Origin: Antedon bifida
Lineage: Eukaryota; Echinodermata; Crinoidea; Comatulida; Antedonidae
NCBI GenBank assembly: GCA_963402885.1
Contig: OY727098.1
Location: forward strand, 1,483,001 to 1,547,000
Reading direction: 5' to 3'
Length of the DNA stretch: 64,000 nt
The translations under genes and the position numbers were made by a program. Positions 34,201 to 44,650 of this stretch are shown here, piece after piece (position 1 is the first letter of the stretch; the number at the start of each line of letters is the position of its first letter). Below the pieces are notes generated by a model. That model was given only the letters and a program-made list of their open reading frames with translations. It was not told the DNA's origin and made no database searches.

Positions 34201-37200
34201 TAATCATGATTATCACTTTTTATTCTGACGAGCTATAACAGATTGAAATTTACTGTAAAGATGAAAATAAGTGACCCACGTTATTTACGTTTTTAGACAT
34301 GATGACGTCATAAAAATTAAAATATTTTTAATTCATGCGAAAGATAGTTGATTAACGTAGACAATATTAAAATTTCGGGGGAAATGGAATATGTATAACC
34401 GAGAAGCGCTTTGTTGAATTTGATGAGCAATAACGAAAGAGTAAAAAATCCTATATTTTACATTCGTGTGGCCATACGATGACGTCATAACATCCGAGTG
34501 GTAAAGGTTCTGCATGAATTCATATCTACAACATATCTGCTTACATATTAAATTAAAAAAATTGGCTTAATTTTGACAAAATGTTGTCACTTTTGCAACT
34601 AAAACGCGCGCAAATGGTCTAAATCAACGTGTTCGTATGACGTCATTTTAATTTGAAATGATGTAAATCTTTTTTAAAATGACTAAGAAAGGCTGTAAAA
34701 TCATAATTCAAGAAAAAAACACATGATTTTCATGCTCCGTGCGCACCTTACGCGTAAATTTTTTCGCGCGCGTGGGAATTTTTTACATGCTCAAAACGTC
34801 ATGATCAGCGTAGAAAGTTGATTAGAAATTAATTTTGCGCATTTTTAAATTTTAAATGCGCGTGCGCGCGTAACTTCTTGTGAAACATGTCATTTTTAAT
34901 CCATAGAAAGTTTGCCCTTGATATGACTTAAATTTTTACCAAGTGTCAATACAAAATGACTTTCGGTTTATAATCTATGACCTATCATTGAAATTCATAA
35001 AATTGCGCGTAACTTACGCTGCGCGACTCTAACGTCATTAAAAATATGGAGGTGCACAACTTCAGGTAAATGTCCATATAATGACAAAGTTATACAAAGT
35101 TATGTCTACAAAAATTTGAGATATAGCTGCAACAAAAATCCGGGAAAGAAAGAAGAATAAAGATGAAGAAAAAGAAACGTGACAATAACAAGGGTTATCT
35201 GCAACTAAGTTGCGGATAACCAATGAATAACACTTTCAACAGTTAAATGTTAGTACGGCCATACCACTTTAAAACACCGGTTACCAAAGTTAAGCCTGGT
35301 TAGATCTGAGATTAGTGACAGACAATATTTGGTATTATATAGACCTTACATTAAGTGATATGGCATAATGGTAAGGTGTGAGTTAGATATCTGTCTGCCA
35401 TATTTCTTTCGTTGTCCTAATCTAGTTCCATGGATGGCTTAATCCCAATTTTCTTAACTGAGCATGAATAAGAATACATTCACATTTTAAATTGTTTTAG
35501 GGATTAGTTTCTTGCATGACATCAATGCATTGTGTTGTCATTAAGATGGACATAATATTTAACAAACATATCTTTTAGCGCTATTTCATATGCTAAGGTC
35601 AATTGTGGTTATAGTATTTAGCATTATTGTCACATTTGATTTGAGGAATTGTAAAGATATCTTAGAGGTCAAGGTGGTATTAAATTGTGGATTTATGGAT
35701 ATCACAGTTTAGGGATTAAAGATATCACAGTGTAGGGATTAAAGATATCACAGTGTGAGAATTAAAGATAATTGTGTACTTATTGCATCAACGCAAACAG
35801 GTTAATTATTCACACAACCATTTTAATTGATTTATAAACAAATATTTTTATTAAACAAATAAATTATTAAAAGGTTGTCAACATTTTTAAAGCAACAGTA
35901 GCTAGCCAGCTAAACTTGTTAGCATTCCAAACAATTACATTTGTTCTAAAGGGTAATATCTCAGCTGTAGGTTCTTTACTAAAAATGAGTTGCAGCCACA
36001 AATTTATTACATACATACATGTATAAACATTAATACCTTTCAAGGCCGCAGCAAGGGGTTAAAAACTGGGAAATTGGGATAGGTGGTGAAAATTGAAAAT
36101 TTCAGACGAGGTGAGCGTTTGTCTGCCTCCTGCTGGCTATGCCCCTGCCTTTCATAACAACTCCTTTTAGGAGGTAGATCATTCGTATATTTTCTATAAA
36201 TTTTAGAAAAACACAGTTAACTTTTCATGAATTAAATTACCCGATAATCTCATTCCTTGACATTATTATTCTTTTACTGTATTTTGAATAAAACAAGGTT
36301 TAGCAATAGAATCTGATTTAATTCTGAGGATTTTGAAATTTCTAAACCGCGATCATAGCTTCAGATCCTACTTTAAGTCATTTATAGCATTAATAATCCT
36401 ATTTTGAAAATAAAGAATGAATTTTTTTGTTTAAAAAAATCTTATTTTTTTGTAGATAGATTTGTTACTGAATAGAATAATAATATGGATGTGCATATAT
36501 ATGTGCATTTTTTTAGAAACCGCGATCATAGCTTCAGATCCTACTTCAAGTCATTTATAGCATTAATAATCCTATTTTGAAAATAAAGAATGAATTTTTT
36601 TGTTTAAAAAAATCTAATTTTTTAGTAGATAGATTTGTTACTGAATAGAATAATAATATGGATGTGCATATATATGTGAATTTTTTTAGTCAATATGCAT
36701 GTTCATGCAATTATCAATTAGGTTACAGTATTTATTTGGTATATTATCAAACCTTATTCGTCTATCATTACTTTTTCAAAAGATGCACTGGGCTCTTTTG
36801 AGCGTGGTTCTCACTGATGCAAAGTGCTGTATTGTGTAATCACAGGTGGGAACCGACGTGATTTCACGCAGGCAGAAGCAAACACAATTATTGGACGGGC
36901 ATTTTCTTACCTTGCATAAGGTTGCGTTACGTTTCGTGCACACAAACCAGAAGTCTAGGCACTCCTGTCATACCACTCTACCAATGACTTGATTATATAA
37001 GGCTTATAAGGGATTTCTGACTGATAAATGTGTATTATTCCCCAATGTATTATCATACTATATAGTATCCATTGTCATTTATGAATAACTTTATTTTAGT
37101 CCTCAGGGTTACTGTAACTCGTACCAAGGTCAAGTATGTGGAACCTATCTACAAGATCGTTCCATCTTTTACAACACCAGTGTTGCCAACCCTGAAATGG

Positions 37201-40200
37201 TAATTGAGACATCCATGCTTGCAATTTATCGAAGCCTGGTTAGTGTTACTGATAAATGTTACGAACCAATTCTTAAACTGATATGCCACAGGGCTCATCC
37301 GGATTGTGACCAAGTCATGCCCGGCTTACAGCTCTCAAAGCCTATATGCAGGTAAGGCTTGAGATATTTAAACTCTCAGTTATGTATTATTTCTGGTTAG
37401 TGTAGAGCATGTGTTGGTATTATTTGTTTCTGCCTTACCCAAAGTTGATTAAATTTAATGTCACTAATTTCAGTCTTGTCTACACTATCAAACTTTATGT
37501 GACAAAATGTGATGTGCTCATATATGGGCATGATGATGTCACATCACTAACATATATGGGGATATCACTACCATATTTGGGCACATCACACTTTTTTTTG
37601 TCAAACTAGTCTGATAGTGTAAACAAAGCTTTAGACATGAACCACAGGAGATTGTATGTTAGCTTAAGAGATTGTGCTGCCTCTTGAGCTTTGTGACAAA
37701 GTTTTTGTTTTTGATTTAAACAAAATATATTGTAAGAAGAATTTTTATAACATTCGTTTAAAATATTTATTAATTTCTTATCCAACAGAGAGGAATGCTA
37801 TGCTGTAAAGCTAATGTACTGTCGAGATGATTGGAAACAATTTTTTGACAGTCTCAGCGTAAACCACAAACAGTTCTTCCAAATACCAGACGATTGTGGC
37901 GAACTTCCAAGTAAATTTAACATGAAAGACGGCGAAATGCAGTGTTCAGATTCTGATATTCTTCGTAAGTTTACCTAGCTAGCTAAGTGGAAGCGTTAAG
38001 GCTTGTCTACACTATCAAAATATGTGATGTGCCCATATATGGACACGATGATGTCATATCACTACCATGTTTGGGCACATCACATTTGTTGTCAAACTAT
38101 TTAGATAGTTTAGACAGAGCTTTAGATGTATATGTAGGTCTTTCTGATGTGTTTTGAATCTGCCTGTAGGCAAAAATTTCTTCCTAAGCCCGCTAACGTT
38201 TAAATATTGAAATATTTTTATATAAAATGCTAAATATTTGTGTTTAGTTCTGTAAAAGGCTACTGTAAAATGTACTTACTAATGTTTCAGACAGTTGATG
38301 TTAATATGAAAATAATATAATAAATTTAGCATAGTTTTAGATAAAAAGCATTCTTTATCTTAGAAAATAAAATATGTAACTGTTAGATGTCTAATAGAAA
38401 TAATATAATCTTATAGGGAAAACTTTTTTTCTCTTTTATATAATTGAAACAAAATAGTTTTTATGCGGTACTGATTCAGATATAGAGTGATTGAACGTAT
38501 ATATACACAAGTATATAAATCCAAAGGCAAATTACTGAAAAAATGACAATGCTGTGGGTATCAGTGGCTGGATCTCAATGGAGATACAAAAAAAAAAAAT
38601 CAAAACGATAAAGTAAAACAGCCAGAAAAGTTAGCAGAGCTTTCTGGCAACACTAGCCCTTCATCAGTGCAAGTGTATATATGTACAAGTGTGGATCAAT
38701 TTACTTGTATATTGCTTGATAATTACCTCTGGGTGCGTTTCCACCACGCGGATATCTGTATCAGTATGGTATTTAATAGTTGGAACTAAATTTAAAATTA
38801 ACTTGTATTGCATACTTAATTTTTTACAGAACTTCCAGACCCTGATGATATAACAAGTGAGTTTTAACCTAACCCAAACAGTCATGTTGGCCTTATTAGG
38901 CAGTTTAATTGGACAGACACGATAGCAACAATTTTGAAGCAATATAACATACAGTAGGACCCCTCCCGTGGCCCTGCTTTGTGTTGGCCCTCCTTTGTGG
39001 GTGGCCCTCCTTTGTGGTGGCCCTCTTTTGGAGTGGCCCTCCTTTGGGGTGGCCCAAATTAGGACATGTACTCGTGAGATGAACAAGAGAAAATTTAAAA
39101 CTACAGCCAATCCCTTTGTTGTGTTCCAAAGTGTCCCCTTAATAAAGGTTCTATTAAATTATTCAAATATATTAAGAAATTTAAGAATTTATGTACCTGT
39201 TCTCACACATGATAGCTATGATATTGCTTCTTAATTTTTGTATGTCGTGTCAAAAGTTCCTTATACCTTGCTTCAGCACCAGAAACCTAACCCAAACCTA
39301 AAACTGCCACTTTTTTTTCCTATGCACCCACAATTAACCCTTCTGATTTGTTCTCTATTTCTATTAATTTTCTGATATTAACAGTTATTATTTCATTGAG
39401 TTCTTTTTAAACACAATTCTATTACTCAAACATCTCTATGTATTTACTTACAAGCAATTAAGGGAAGCAGTCAACCATCTATATGTTCTTTTTTTTAGAA
39501 TTTTTGTTATGCCTCTTCATTTGCAGCACCCCCCCCCCCCCAAATAATTTTCTTATTTTTCCTGAAAAGCATTTCTTTCAGTTTTATCTACCTTGCTTAT
39601 TTTGGATGTTTGCTGCCCTTTTAAAGAGAAAGCTGTGTTTGTGTATTTGTTGTTATGTTGCTTACTGTAGTATGACTGCTTTATTTCACCCAGTGTTGCA
39701 GTGTTTGTTCAAATTTGTTGCTTTTTAGACGTCATCAAAATGCTGTTTCTGGCTTCATAAATCTTTATCTTTCATCATTTTCAAAACATATATTTAAGAT
39801 TTCAATGAAAAATTGATTTTTTTTTATACATGTAACTTTACAGACCTAATAATATCGTATATTATAAGTACAGTGTTTTACATGTTAAAATGTAATGTAC
39901 ACTACATTCCATACACTCAACATTTCTAATAGTATATTGTTTGGTGGTAGAGGGTAATTAACCTTTAATGCTTTATTGTGTTTCAATCAATTTCTTACTG
40001 TTTACTATTAATGTTTAATTGAAATCACTACAAACTAATACATTAAGTAGTATCTTGAAAATATTTTTTTTTTATTTATAAATATATGTTCTTAAAATAT
40101 CATGCTTTGTTTAAAAATAAAATTTCATAAAATAATAATTCATAAAATGGCGTTCAACGGTCAGCTGCTTTTTGGGTAATGCTGGTATGTTTGAAGAAAA

Positions 40201-42241
40201 ACTATGCAAATGATCAGCCACATCTACATAGTTACACCTGGGATTCATTGGAGGTTTTTTTTAAAAACGTAATAAGGCATAAATTGTGTTACTTTTTTTT
40301 TCAGAAAAATGTTACAATAGTTCTGGACAGTATTACCAGGGACCAGTAAATTACACTAAATCTGGCAAGCCATGTAAAGCATGGGATTCACAGGTAAATA
40401 TTTAATTTAATCTACTAACCAATCAGGTGTCTGCATTTACCCAAAAAAATCATGAGAAATAATGTTTAATATTTCAGACTATATTAGGAGTTATATGTGT
40501 TACTCCTCATGTCAAGAGACGAGAGGAGTAAAGCTCTGTCTACACTATCAAACTAGTTTGACAAAAAATATAGTAGTGATATGACATCATCGTGTCCATA
40601 TTATTATATGGGCATATCACATTTTTTTTGTCACATAATCAATCATTTCATGTTACAAAAAAATATGGTGTCCTTGGGACACGCCTATTCAGAGCACACA
40701 TTCCTAAAATGTACAAGGGGCAATATCTGTTTTAACACTACAGCCACCACTATTCAGAGGAAACTCCTACCTCACTTTGTTGGTTTTGAAGGTATCCCAT
40801 AGGGACTCTACTATGTTTATGATTTTAATCTTTTCAGACCTTTATGAATCCCAGTGTGTATCCTGAACTTTTCAATGCCAGCAATCATTGCCGAAATCCA
40901 GATGGAAGATACGAGTCTCCGTGGTGTTTTACCGACAACGTGATGCCACAGTGGGAATACTGTGGCATTGGCAAATGTGGTAAGTCAATTATGATAAGGA
41001 ATTTATTTCCAACAGGAGGCAAAATCTGACTGAAATACAAATTAATTATGCTATATTATTATTTATTTTTATGTTTAACAGATCCAGATGAAGTGGTCAC
41101 TCAGTTACCAATGCTACACCCAACAAATCGCTTACCCTTCGATATCAGTTGGATCGTCATTATCTGTTGTACATCTCTTGTTGTCATAGTAATCATCATC
41201 ATCTCTGTAACTGGAATACTCCATGTTAAGCGCAACAAAAAACTAGATAAACTTTACCCCTTCCCAACCAACCTGGATATGGCTGAAATACCACCTAACC
41301 CTATGTACGGTAAAGATTTTTACAAGTCATTCAACCCACGTTTAGAAACGTTCGAGTACCCAAGGAATAACGTTGTTTATATAAAAGACATCGGTGAGGG
41401 CGCCTTTGGTAGAGTGTTCCAGGCTCAAGCACCTAGCCTCGTTCACGGTAAAAAAGAAACGATTGTCGCCGTTAAAATGCTAAAGGACGATGCAGATGCC
41501 GATACGATGCGGTACTTCAACCGTGAGGCCGAGGTCGTAACTCGGTTTAATCATCAAAATATTGTGAAGCTTCTGGGCGTTTGTTTTGTCGGCAAGCCAT
41601 TGGCTATTATACTTGAGTATATGGGCCATGGGGATTTGCAGCATTTCTTGAGACGTCGTAGCCCGGAGAGAATCTACGAGGGTAGTAACAAGAGCGGGAT
41701 GGTGCTAGACATGCGAACAAAGCTAAACATGGCAAAACAAGTTGCCACAGGTATGGCGTACCTTACGGAGCTGCGATTCGTTCACCGTGACGTTGCCACG
41801 CGTAACTGCCTCGTTAACAACACATTGGAAGTTAAAATATCAGATTTTGGATTGGCCAGACATCTTGGATCTCGCGAGTATTATCTTGGACATAAAGATG
41901 AAAAGATACCTATTAGATGGACTTCCCCTGAAGCATTGTGGGATTACCAATTCACGTGTCAGTCTGACATGTGGTCTTTTGGAATCCTTCTGTGGGAGAT
42001 ATTTACAAACGCTTTAAAACCTTACAGTGGGATGTCTCACGAAGACGTGTTCATGAAAGTGAGGCAAGGCTATCGTTTAGGCTGCCCAAAAGACACGCCG
42101 AAAGGTGTCTACGAACTCATGAAAATGTGCTGGGCTCACGAGGCGTCGCAACGCCCTTTGTTTCAAACTGTTTACGCTGCGTTGGAAGAATTACAGAAAG
42201 AGCCTTCTGTTCAACAAGCGAGTAATTACGCAATTGTTTAA
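22132..42241 (+). CDS. MUSK: MuSK-like receptor tyrosine kinase (Ig-Ig-Frizzled CRD-kringle-TM-kinase), complete
   Basis: Eleven exons: 22132-22204, 30223-30369, 30727-30993, 32876-33000, 33450-33622, 37100-37351, 37789-37964, 38830-38856, 40305-40393, 40838-40979, 41082-42241. The sum is 2631 nt, 876 aa plus TAA, close to vertebrate MuSK (about 870). Order: signal peptide (1-22), Pro/Gly/Lys linker (25-73), Ig1 (74-162), Ig2 (163-262), Frizzled-type Cys-rich domain (262-405), kringle (415-490), TM (514-537), juxtamembrane NPMY (563-566), kinase (590-860). Kinase residues: GEGAFG 595-600, VAVK K622, HRDVATRN 725-732, DFG 745-747, activation-loop YY 757-758. The run EYPRNNVVYIKDIGEGAFGR is distinctive of MuSK rather than ROR or Trk. 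In vertebrates MuSK is the agrin/LRP4 co-receptor that organises the neuromuscular synapse and also binds Wnt through its CRD; the role in this animal is not known. ROR kinases share CRD and kringle but have one Ig and a different kinase. Confidence 0.92.
22417..23304. mobile_element. Long-TIR DNA element with 8-bp target duplication
   Basis: An 888-bp element in MUSK intron 1. Left GGCGCTAGTTCCGTTTCGCA and right (reversed) are identical for at least 25 bp and the inverted repeat goes on for about 265 bp (22417-22681 and 23032-23304). It is flanked by GAAAAAAG at 22409-22416 and 23305-23312. An 8-bp duplication fits hAT-type transposases. The ~350-bp middle has no ORF, so it is non-autonomous. 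Confidence 0.85.
23459..25043 (+). mobile_element. Helitron2-like non-autonomous element, copy 1
   Basis: 5' end TTATCCGC with a palindrome (CGCTTGGTATACCAAGCG); 3' end hairpin AACTCGTCA..TGACGAGTT followed by TCATGTCTAG|T. GCGGATAAC recurs just inside the 3' hairpin, so the ends carry an asymmetric inverted repeat. 3' hairpin plus CTAG and T next to it are Helitron marks; asymmetric terminal repeats and T|T insertion mark the Helitron2/Helentron branch. No Rep/helicase ORF is present. Confidence 0.65.
25044..26572 (+). mobile_element. Helitron2-like element, tandem copy 2 lacking the 5' hairpin
   Basis: Starts directly after the CTAG end of copy 1 and matches it over about 1.5 kb with few substitutions, ending in the same hairpin and CTAG|T. 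The first ~75 bp of copy 1, including the 5' palindrome, are missing. Confidence 0.75.
27605..28745. mobile_element. Element with ~110-bp inverted ends and nested MITE-A
   Basis: 27605-27730 and 28640-28745 are inverted repeats sharing CCAGACGT, TCCGAGTTT, CAGTTTCCTAATG and GCTTCCG; the left arm has an extra ~24 bp. MITE-A copy 9 lies between the arms. Class unknown. Confidence 0.5.
27850..27976 (-). mobile_element. MITE-A copy 9, in MUSK intron 1
   Basis: AAGCTCCATCTACACTATCA at left, CTAGTGTAGACAGAGCTT at right; reverse orientation of the core. Confidence 0.8.
29898..29950. repeat. Hairpin with paired TCACATGTGA palindromes
   Basis: TCACATGTGATGCCTGTA and its reverse TACAGGCATCACATGTGA are separated by about 15 nt. 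CACATGTG contains overlapping E-boxes. Lies about 270 nt upstream of MUSK exon 2. Confidence 0.7.
30441..30565 (+). repeat. Purine-only GGATGGAGAAAAAGGG tandem array in MUSK intron 2
   Basis: About six ~16-bp units, then AAAAGGAGGGTTAAG units. The + strand is almost all purine over about 100 nt. Read through in frame with Ig1 it makes a 196-aa ORF that is not the true exon. Confidence 0.85.
30727..33622 (+). CDS. MUSK: MUSK exons 3-5: two immunoglobulin domains
   Basis: Ig1 is one exon (30727-30993) with ITYHCQ, WW and DSGKYQCLARN, the classic Cys-Trp-Asp-x-Gly-x-Tyr-x-Cys pattern of I-set domains. Ig2 is split over 32876-33000 (VNLTCD, ITWKE) and 33450-33622 (NYTCVAEN). Vertebrate MuSK has three Ig domains; only two are visible here, and no further Ig exon was seen in the intervening introns. 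The Ig1 acceptor is a tandem AAGCAG, either half of which keeps the frame (one Ala more or less). Confidence 0.9.
32047..32226. mobile_element. GTGGCAGATC-ended foldback element
   Basis: GTGGCAGATCAGGGGAGGAT at left and TTGGATCTGCCACTG at right are inverted; a C homopolymer (32182-32200) lies near the right end. Confidence 0.45.
33695..35219 (-). mobile_element. Helitron2-like element, diverged reverse copy 3
   Basis: Reverse-strand copy in MUSK intron 5. The + strand starts CTAGATTTGAACTCGTCACT (3' hairpin) and ends TTGCGGATAA with palindrome TTATCTGCAACTAAGTTGCG (5' end). It is clearly more diverged from copies 1 and 2 than they are from each other. Confidence 0.7.
35697..35768 (+). repeat. 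24-bp tandem repeat, three copies
   Basis: Unit GATATCACAGTGTAGGGATT plus AAA in MUSK intron 5. Confidence 0.85.
36344..36689 (+). repeat. 173-bp tandem duplication in MUSK intron 5
   Basis: AAACCGCGATCATAGCTTCA starts at 36344 and 36517; the two units differ at very few positions, so the duplication is recent. Confidence 0.92.
37100..37964 (+). CDS. MUSK: MUSK exons 6-7: Frizzled-type cysteine-rich domain
   Basis: Exons 37100-37351 and 37789-37964 join in phase 2 and encode ten cysteines in the Frizzled CRD order (GYC, QVC, DKC, LIC, PDC, PIC, EEC, MYC, DDC, MQC). GYC-x-Y..VC and the PICREEC turn are family hallmarks. In MuSK and ROR this domain binds Wnt ligands. A phase-2 intron inside the CRD separates the two halves. 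Confidence 0.9.
37472..37631 (-). mobile_element. MITE-A copy 10, in MUSK intron 6
   Basis: TCTTGTCTACACTATCAAAC at left and GATAGTGTAAACAAAGCTT at right; reverse core. Confidence 0.8.
37999..38122 (-). mobile_element. MITE-A copy 11, in MUSK intron 7
   Basis: GGCTTGTCTACACTATCAAA at left and GATAGTTTAGACAGAGCTT at right; 35 nt after the exon 7 donor. Confidence 0.8.
38523..38670 (+). mobile_element. Dispersed repeat C copy 2
   Basis: AAAGGCAAATTACTG, TGACAATGCTGTGG, AACAGCCAGAAAAGTTAGCA and CTAGCCCTTCATCAGTGC; the same blocks occur reversed at 4891-5055. Confidence 0.6.
38830..38856 (+). CDS. MUSK: MUSK 27-nt microexon between CRD and kringle
   Basis: TTTTTACAG acceptor and AA|GTGAGT donor; enters and leaves in phase 1, so it adds nine residues (QLPDPDDIT) and can be skipped with the frame kept. 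It encodes an acidic linker between the two extracellular domains. Short cassette exons in the MuSK ectodomain are known in vertebrates; whether this one is alternative is inference. Confidence 0.65.
38952..39155. mobile_element. CAGTAGGAC-ended element with tandem GGCCCTCCTTTG units
   Basis: Left CAGTAGGACCCCTCC, right TGTCCCCTTAATAAAGGTTC; the interior has about six ~17-bp units like GTGGCCCTCCTTTGTG. It gives false ORFs on both strands. Confidence 0.55.
40305..40979 (+). CDS. MUSK: MUSK exons 9-10: kringle domain
   Basis: Exons 40305-40393 and 40838-40979 encode six cysteines in kringle order: KCY, KPCKAW, NHCRNPDG, PWCFT, EYC, GKC. CRNPDG and PWCFT are diagnostic. Mammalian MuSK lacks this domain, while MuSK of several non-mammalian vertebrates and all RORs keep it, so this gene has the older domain set. 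Confidence 0.92.
40531..40637 (+). mobile_element. MITE-A copy 12, 3' truncated
   Basis: Perfect left end AAGCTCTGTCTACACTATCA, breaks off after TTTTTTGTCACATAA. It lies in the intron that splits the kringle. Confidence 0.8.
41082..42241 (+). CDS. MUSK: MUSK exon 11: transmembrane helix, NPxY motif and complete tyrosine kinase
   Basis: One 1160-nt exon encodes the stalk, TM helix (WIVIICCTSLVVIVIIIISV), basic stop-transfer KRNKK, NPMY at 41297-41308, and the whole kinase without introns. Catalytic residues are all present: Gly-rich loop, VAVK, Glu of helix C, HRD (with Val in place of the usual Leu in HRDLATRN), DFG, APE-like SPEA, and the paired activation-loop tyrosines at 41879. The protein ends SNYAIV; vertebrate MuSK also ends in a short hydrophobic PDZ-type motif. 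An intronless kinase exon after many small ectodomain exons is unusual for this family. Confidence 0.95.
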
Positions 42242-42280
42242 CATTCAAATATATGCTGTATATACTGTATATCAATTATA

Positions 42281-42772
42281 ACTTTTAAACGTTTATGTTT
42301 TATAATTTTTGATGGATGAAGATGCCATTTTTATTGCATGAAAATATGTTTTATTTATCAATATCAGTTTTATAATGTACAATATGTTGTATACATTCTA
42401 TGTTATTGCATTCATCCTTTTAACATTTTCATAGAATAAGTTTGATAGGATACTTTTAAACGTTTATGTTTTATAATTTTTGATGGATGAAGATGCCATT
42501 TTTATTGCATGAAAATATGTTTTATTTATCAATATCAGTTTTATAATGTACAATATGTTGTATACATTCTATGTTATTGCATTCATCCTTTTAAAAATTT
42601 TCATAGAAACGTTTATGTTTTATAATTTTTGATGGATGAAGATGCCATTTTTATTGCATGAAAATATGTTTTATTTATCAATATCAGTTTTATAATGTAC
42701 AATATGTTGTATACATTCTATGTTATTGCATTCATCCTTTTAACATTTTCATAGAATAAGTTTGATAGGATA
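42281..42772 (+). repeat. Triplicated 150-170 bp repeat in the MUSK 3' UTR region
   Basis: CGTTTATGTTTTATAATTTT recurs at about 42290, 42461 and 42610, each followed by GATGGATGAAGATGCCATTT and TACATTCTATGTTATTGC. Begins 40 nt after the stop codon. Confidence 0.92.
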
Positions 42773-44394
42773 CGTTAAGTGTTTATAAACAAGGTGCTCA
42801 AACAATGTACTTTTTATTAATCATATTTGATTATTTTCTGGTCCATTTTGTATTTAGTAATTGTAAAGCTGCACAAATCCAAGCTCTCCCATAATCCTGG
42901 TTTTTATACCAGTTAATGTTAGTGAACAAAAAACAAAGTTTGTACCGCGCGAAAAGAACAAAAAATGTATTAATCTTTGTCTAGGCCTATATGAATATAA
43001 GCCCTGTTTATGTTACCCTATTCTTACGTATTGTAGGTGGTTAAAGTAATTGATATCACATGACATCACCCATTGTAATATTCATTTTTTATTTTGGATA
43101 TATATATTATCAATGGAAAACATTGCCCCAGAAAATTAACAACATCTTCCAGAAACACAAACTAAAATCATAATTTGCACCAACGCTGATGAAGGTTGGA
43201 TTGTGGAAGTAGGTACATGGCAGACTATTCATCAGTGGCAAATCACTTCCATTTATTGTCATTTGTATATAAAATATACATTGAAATTATGTTTGCTCTG
43301 AGATATGTCCCAACAGATAAATGAAAAACTAACAAAAACAATTACGAAGTGTCACATCACTCTTTTTTATGGTGTACTGATAAGCATTCAGTGCCCGAAT
43401 GGCAGCTGGATATAAGGTGTTACGAATCCTATTCGTATGAGAACCGGTAACGTCTACCACTACATAACACCTTAAATACATTATGCATGGGATGAGTAGA
43501 ATCTTGCAATATAGAATGTGTTTTCTTAATTAATCATTACAACCTGTCTTTCTGTTTCAAAATTTAAAAGGAGTTTCTCAAATATTGATAAAATCCTACA
43601 ACCTTTATTAGCCCTCTAAAAGAATATAATATAAGATTCGCAATACCTTTCAAATGCACTGATTAATGATGTATGTAACCACTTTTGTATTAAATCATAT
43701 CTCTGAAAAGCTCAATTTCCAATTGCCATTATATATTACTAAAGATAATTTTAAATAAACTAAATTAAGTTGAAAACTTACAATGAGAATATTGTTATAA
43801 TAACAATGATAATGAACAAAATATCCTAAAAAGGAACACTTTTGAGAACATGTTTTAATGAGAAATAATGGAATTATTGTATACTATAATTTTGAGTTTA
43901 TATTGGGAAGAAATACCAATATTAAATTTTATTGTACATATGTTTAAAATGAAAATGTCTTTAACCATTTAAAATGCACTTAAAGTTTTTGTTTTAAATG
44001 GTGCAAATATCACCGATAATTTTTAAAGGAGCTAGGGAGTGGGGGATATTATTCTGTTTATTTAAAATGTAAATCATTTACCTAGGCCTACTACTTATGG
44101 AGTTGATCCATTAGTGGTAAGTGTACATTTTTCCTTGCTCGGCTTATTGTATTCAAATGTCTGTGTTTAAGAATACCTTAGGCACTGTCATGTATTGTAT
44201 CCTGTATGGAATGGATAGACGGAGATAAATAGCCATTTTCATGATTTTTCTTGTCACGGAACAGAGCTCTGTGTATTGCTCTATGGTGTGATTTATCTGC
44301 AATTTTATTTGGAACTGAGTACACAAAGCAATATAATATACATACAAAATATATATAACAATCAGTATTGTTTATATATTAATAATGTATTGTT

Positions 44395-44650
44395 TGTTTT
44401 CATCTATACCTACAGTAATGTGTTTTTCTGCTCTATACAATGCGTTTTGTCTATACAGCCAGCAATGCGTTTTGCCTATACAGCCAGCAATGCGTTTTGC
44501 CTATATAGCAATGCGTTTTTCTTCTCACTTTATATACAGTAAATGCGTTTCCTTTTCTATACAGTAATGCGTTTATTTATAAATAATTATAGTAGTGCGT
44601 TTTCTTTTCTATACAGTAAAAATACGTTTTCGTCTCCATGCGTTTTCCTC
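44395..44650 (+). repeat. Imperfect ATGCGTTTT-containing tandem repeats
   Basis: ATGCGTTTT..CTATACAG(CC/TA) recurs about eight times with 20-45 bp spacing, tight at 44440-44515 (27-bp unit), looser afterwards. Confidence 0.8.

Noticed and set aside
38664-39110. 148-aa minus-strand ORF rich in Lys/Arg/Gly repeats
   Set aside because: Repetitive part is the antisense of the GGCCCTCCTTTG tandem units of a transposon-like element.
40665-40815. Coding exon between the two kringle exons
   Set aside because: No kringle similarity, no good splice pair; looks like a decayed transposon with TGTCC and CAGAGGAAAC motifs.
41048-41081. Start of the kinase at the ATG at 41048
   Set aside because: This ATG lies in the intron; the AG acceptor at 41080-41081 joins in phase with the kringle exon.
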